Shown here piece after piece: positions 5,671 through 5,762 of a stretch of DNA of 5,762 bases. Position 1 is the stretch's first letter. The number at the start of each line of letters is the position of its first letter. The translations under genes and the position numbers were made by a program. This DNA is from Patescibacteria group bacterium (lineage in GTDB: Bacteria; Patescibacteriota; Minisyncoccia; Phycocordibacterales; UBA2100): assembly GCA_015491055.1 (NCBI GenBank), contig WFWP01000058.1:1-5762 (forward strand), read 5' to 3'. The notes beneath the pieces were generated by a model. That model did not search any database, was not told the DNA's origin, and worked only from the letters and a program-made list of their open reading frames with translations.

Positions 5671-5762
5671 TGGTATGCGGAACATGTTAAACATGTGGCG
5701 ATCGCGTCATATTCATCATCATATTTTATTTTTTTGTTTATTCTTACCAAGTGATGCAACAT
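5655..5762 (-). CDS. ruvC: Partial CDS, C-terminal end of a crossover junction endodeoxyribonuclease RuvC-like protein
   Basis: Reading leftward from the window edge, a frame stays open for 35 codons and ends in TAA at 5655-5657. It contains KYDDEYDAIATCLTC, which aligns with the RuvC C-terminus, where two catalytic aspartates sit in a DxxDA(L/I)A pattern (Asp138 and Asp141 in E. coli). The preceding MLHHLVRINKKIK fits the basic helix that usually comes before it. About 17 residues follow the second aspartate, a typical tail length. RuvC is a dimeric nuclease that resolves Holliday junctions with RuvAB. The start and the other catalytic residues lie outside the window; the methionine at the edge need not be a start. 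The call rests on one motif, so another RNase H-fold nuclease is possible. Confidence 0.68.
   Translation of the reverse strand: MLHHLVRINKKIKYDDEYDAIATCLTCSAYHKGHN

Noticed and set aside
5682..5696. Perfect palindrome ACATGTT-A-AACATGT
   Set aside because: It lies within the ruvC-like coding frame, where it reads Thr-Cys-Leu-Thr-Cys, and it does not match the parS consensus. Coding repetition explains it adequately.
5698..5705. GCGATCGC, identical to the cyanobacterial HIP1 octamer
   Set aside because: There is a single copy inside a coding frame, and no other sign of a cyanobacterial genome.

Overview
The window is a chromosomal origin-of-replication neighbourhood from an AT-rich bacterium. 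From left to right it holds a DnaA-box cluster with the dnaA promoter (1-120), dnaA (+), a 317-base AT-rich gap, dnaN (+), a large class A penicillin-binding protein gene (-) convergent with dnaN, a 122-base gap, and at the right edge the last 35 codons of a minus-strand gene whose end looks like RuvC. No tRNA, rRNA, CRISPR array or mobile element is visible.

The organism is probably a member of the Candidate Phyla Radiation / Patescibacteria, of the Parcubacteria type. This is an inference from several weak signs. The base composition is AT-rich, no convincing Shine-Dalgarno sequence precedes any of the three complete genes, dnaN is not followed by recF or gyrB, the DnaA P-loop reads GSTGHGKT, and the bifunctional PBP carries an Ig-like tail. 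All stops used are TAA, and nothing suggests UGA recoding.

Replication block (1-2969): two perfect TTATCCACA boxes 21 bases apart lie at 12-41. A third, inverted, sits on the predicted dnaA transcription start, so DnaA probably represses its own gene. The dnaA-dnaN gap holds further relaxed boxes, an all-A/T stretch just before dnaN, a short GC-rich island and a pair of direct repeats. Boxes on both sides of dnaA, with A/T-rich DNA in the downstream gap, resemble the bipartite oriC of Bacillus subtilis. The + strand also changes from A-rich with mixed G/C in dnaA to T- and G-rich in dnaN, as expected if forks diverge near this gap. DnaA would open the origin and DnaN would be the sliding clamp of the replisome assembled there.

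Cell-wall and repair block (2970-5762, minus strand): an apparent RuvC Holliday-junction resolvase end is followed by a bifunctional peptidoglycan synthase. The gap between them carries a tandem pair of DnaA-box-like sites one helical turn apart and a perfect 10-bp inverted repeat that straddles the end of the ruvC-like gene.
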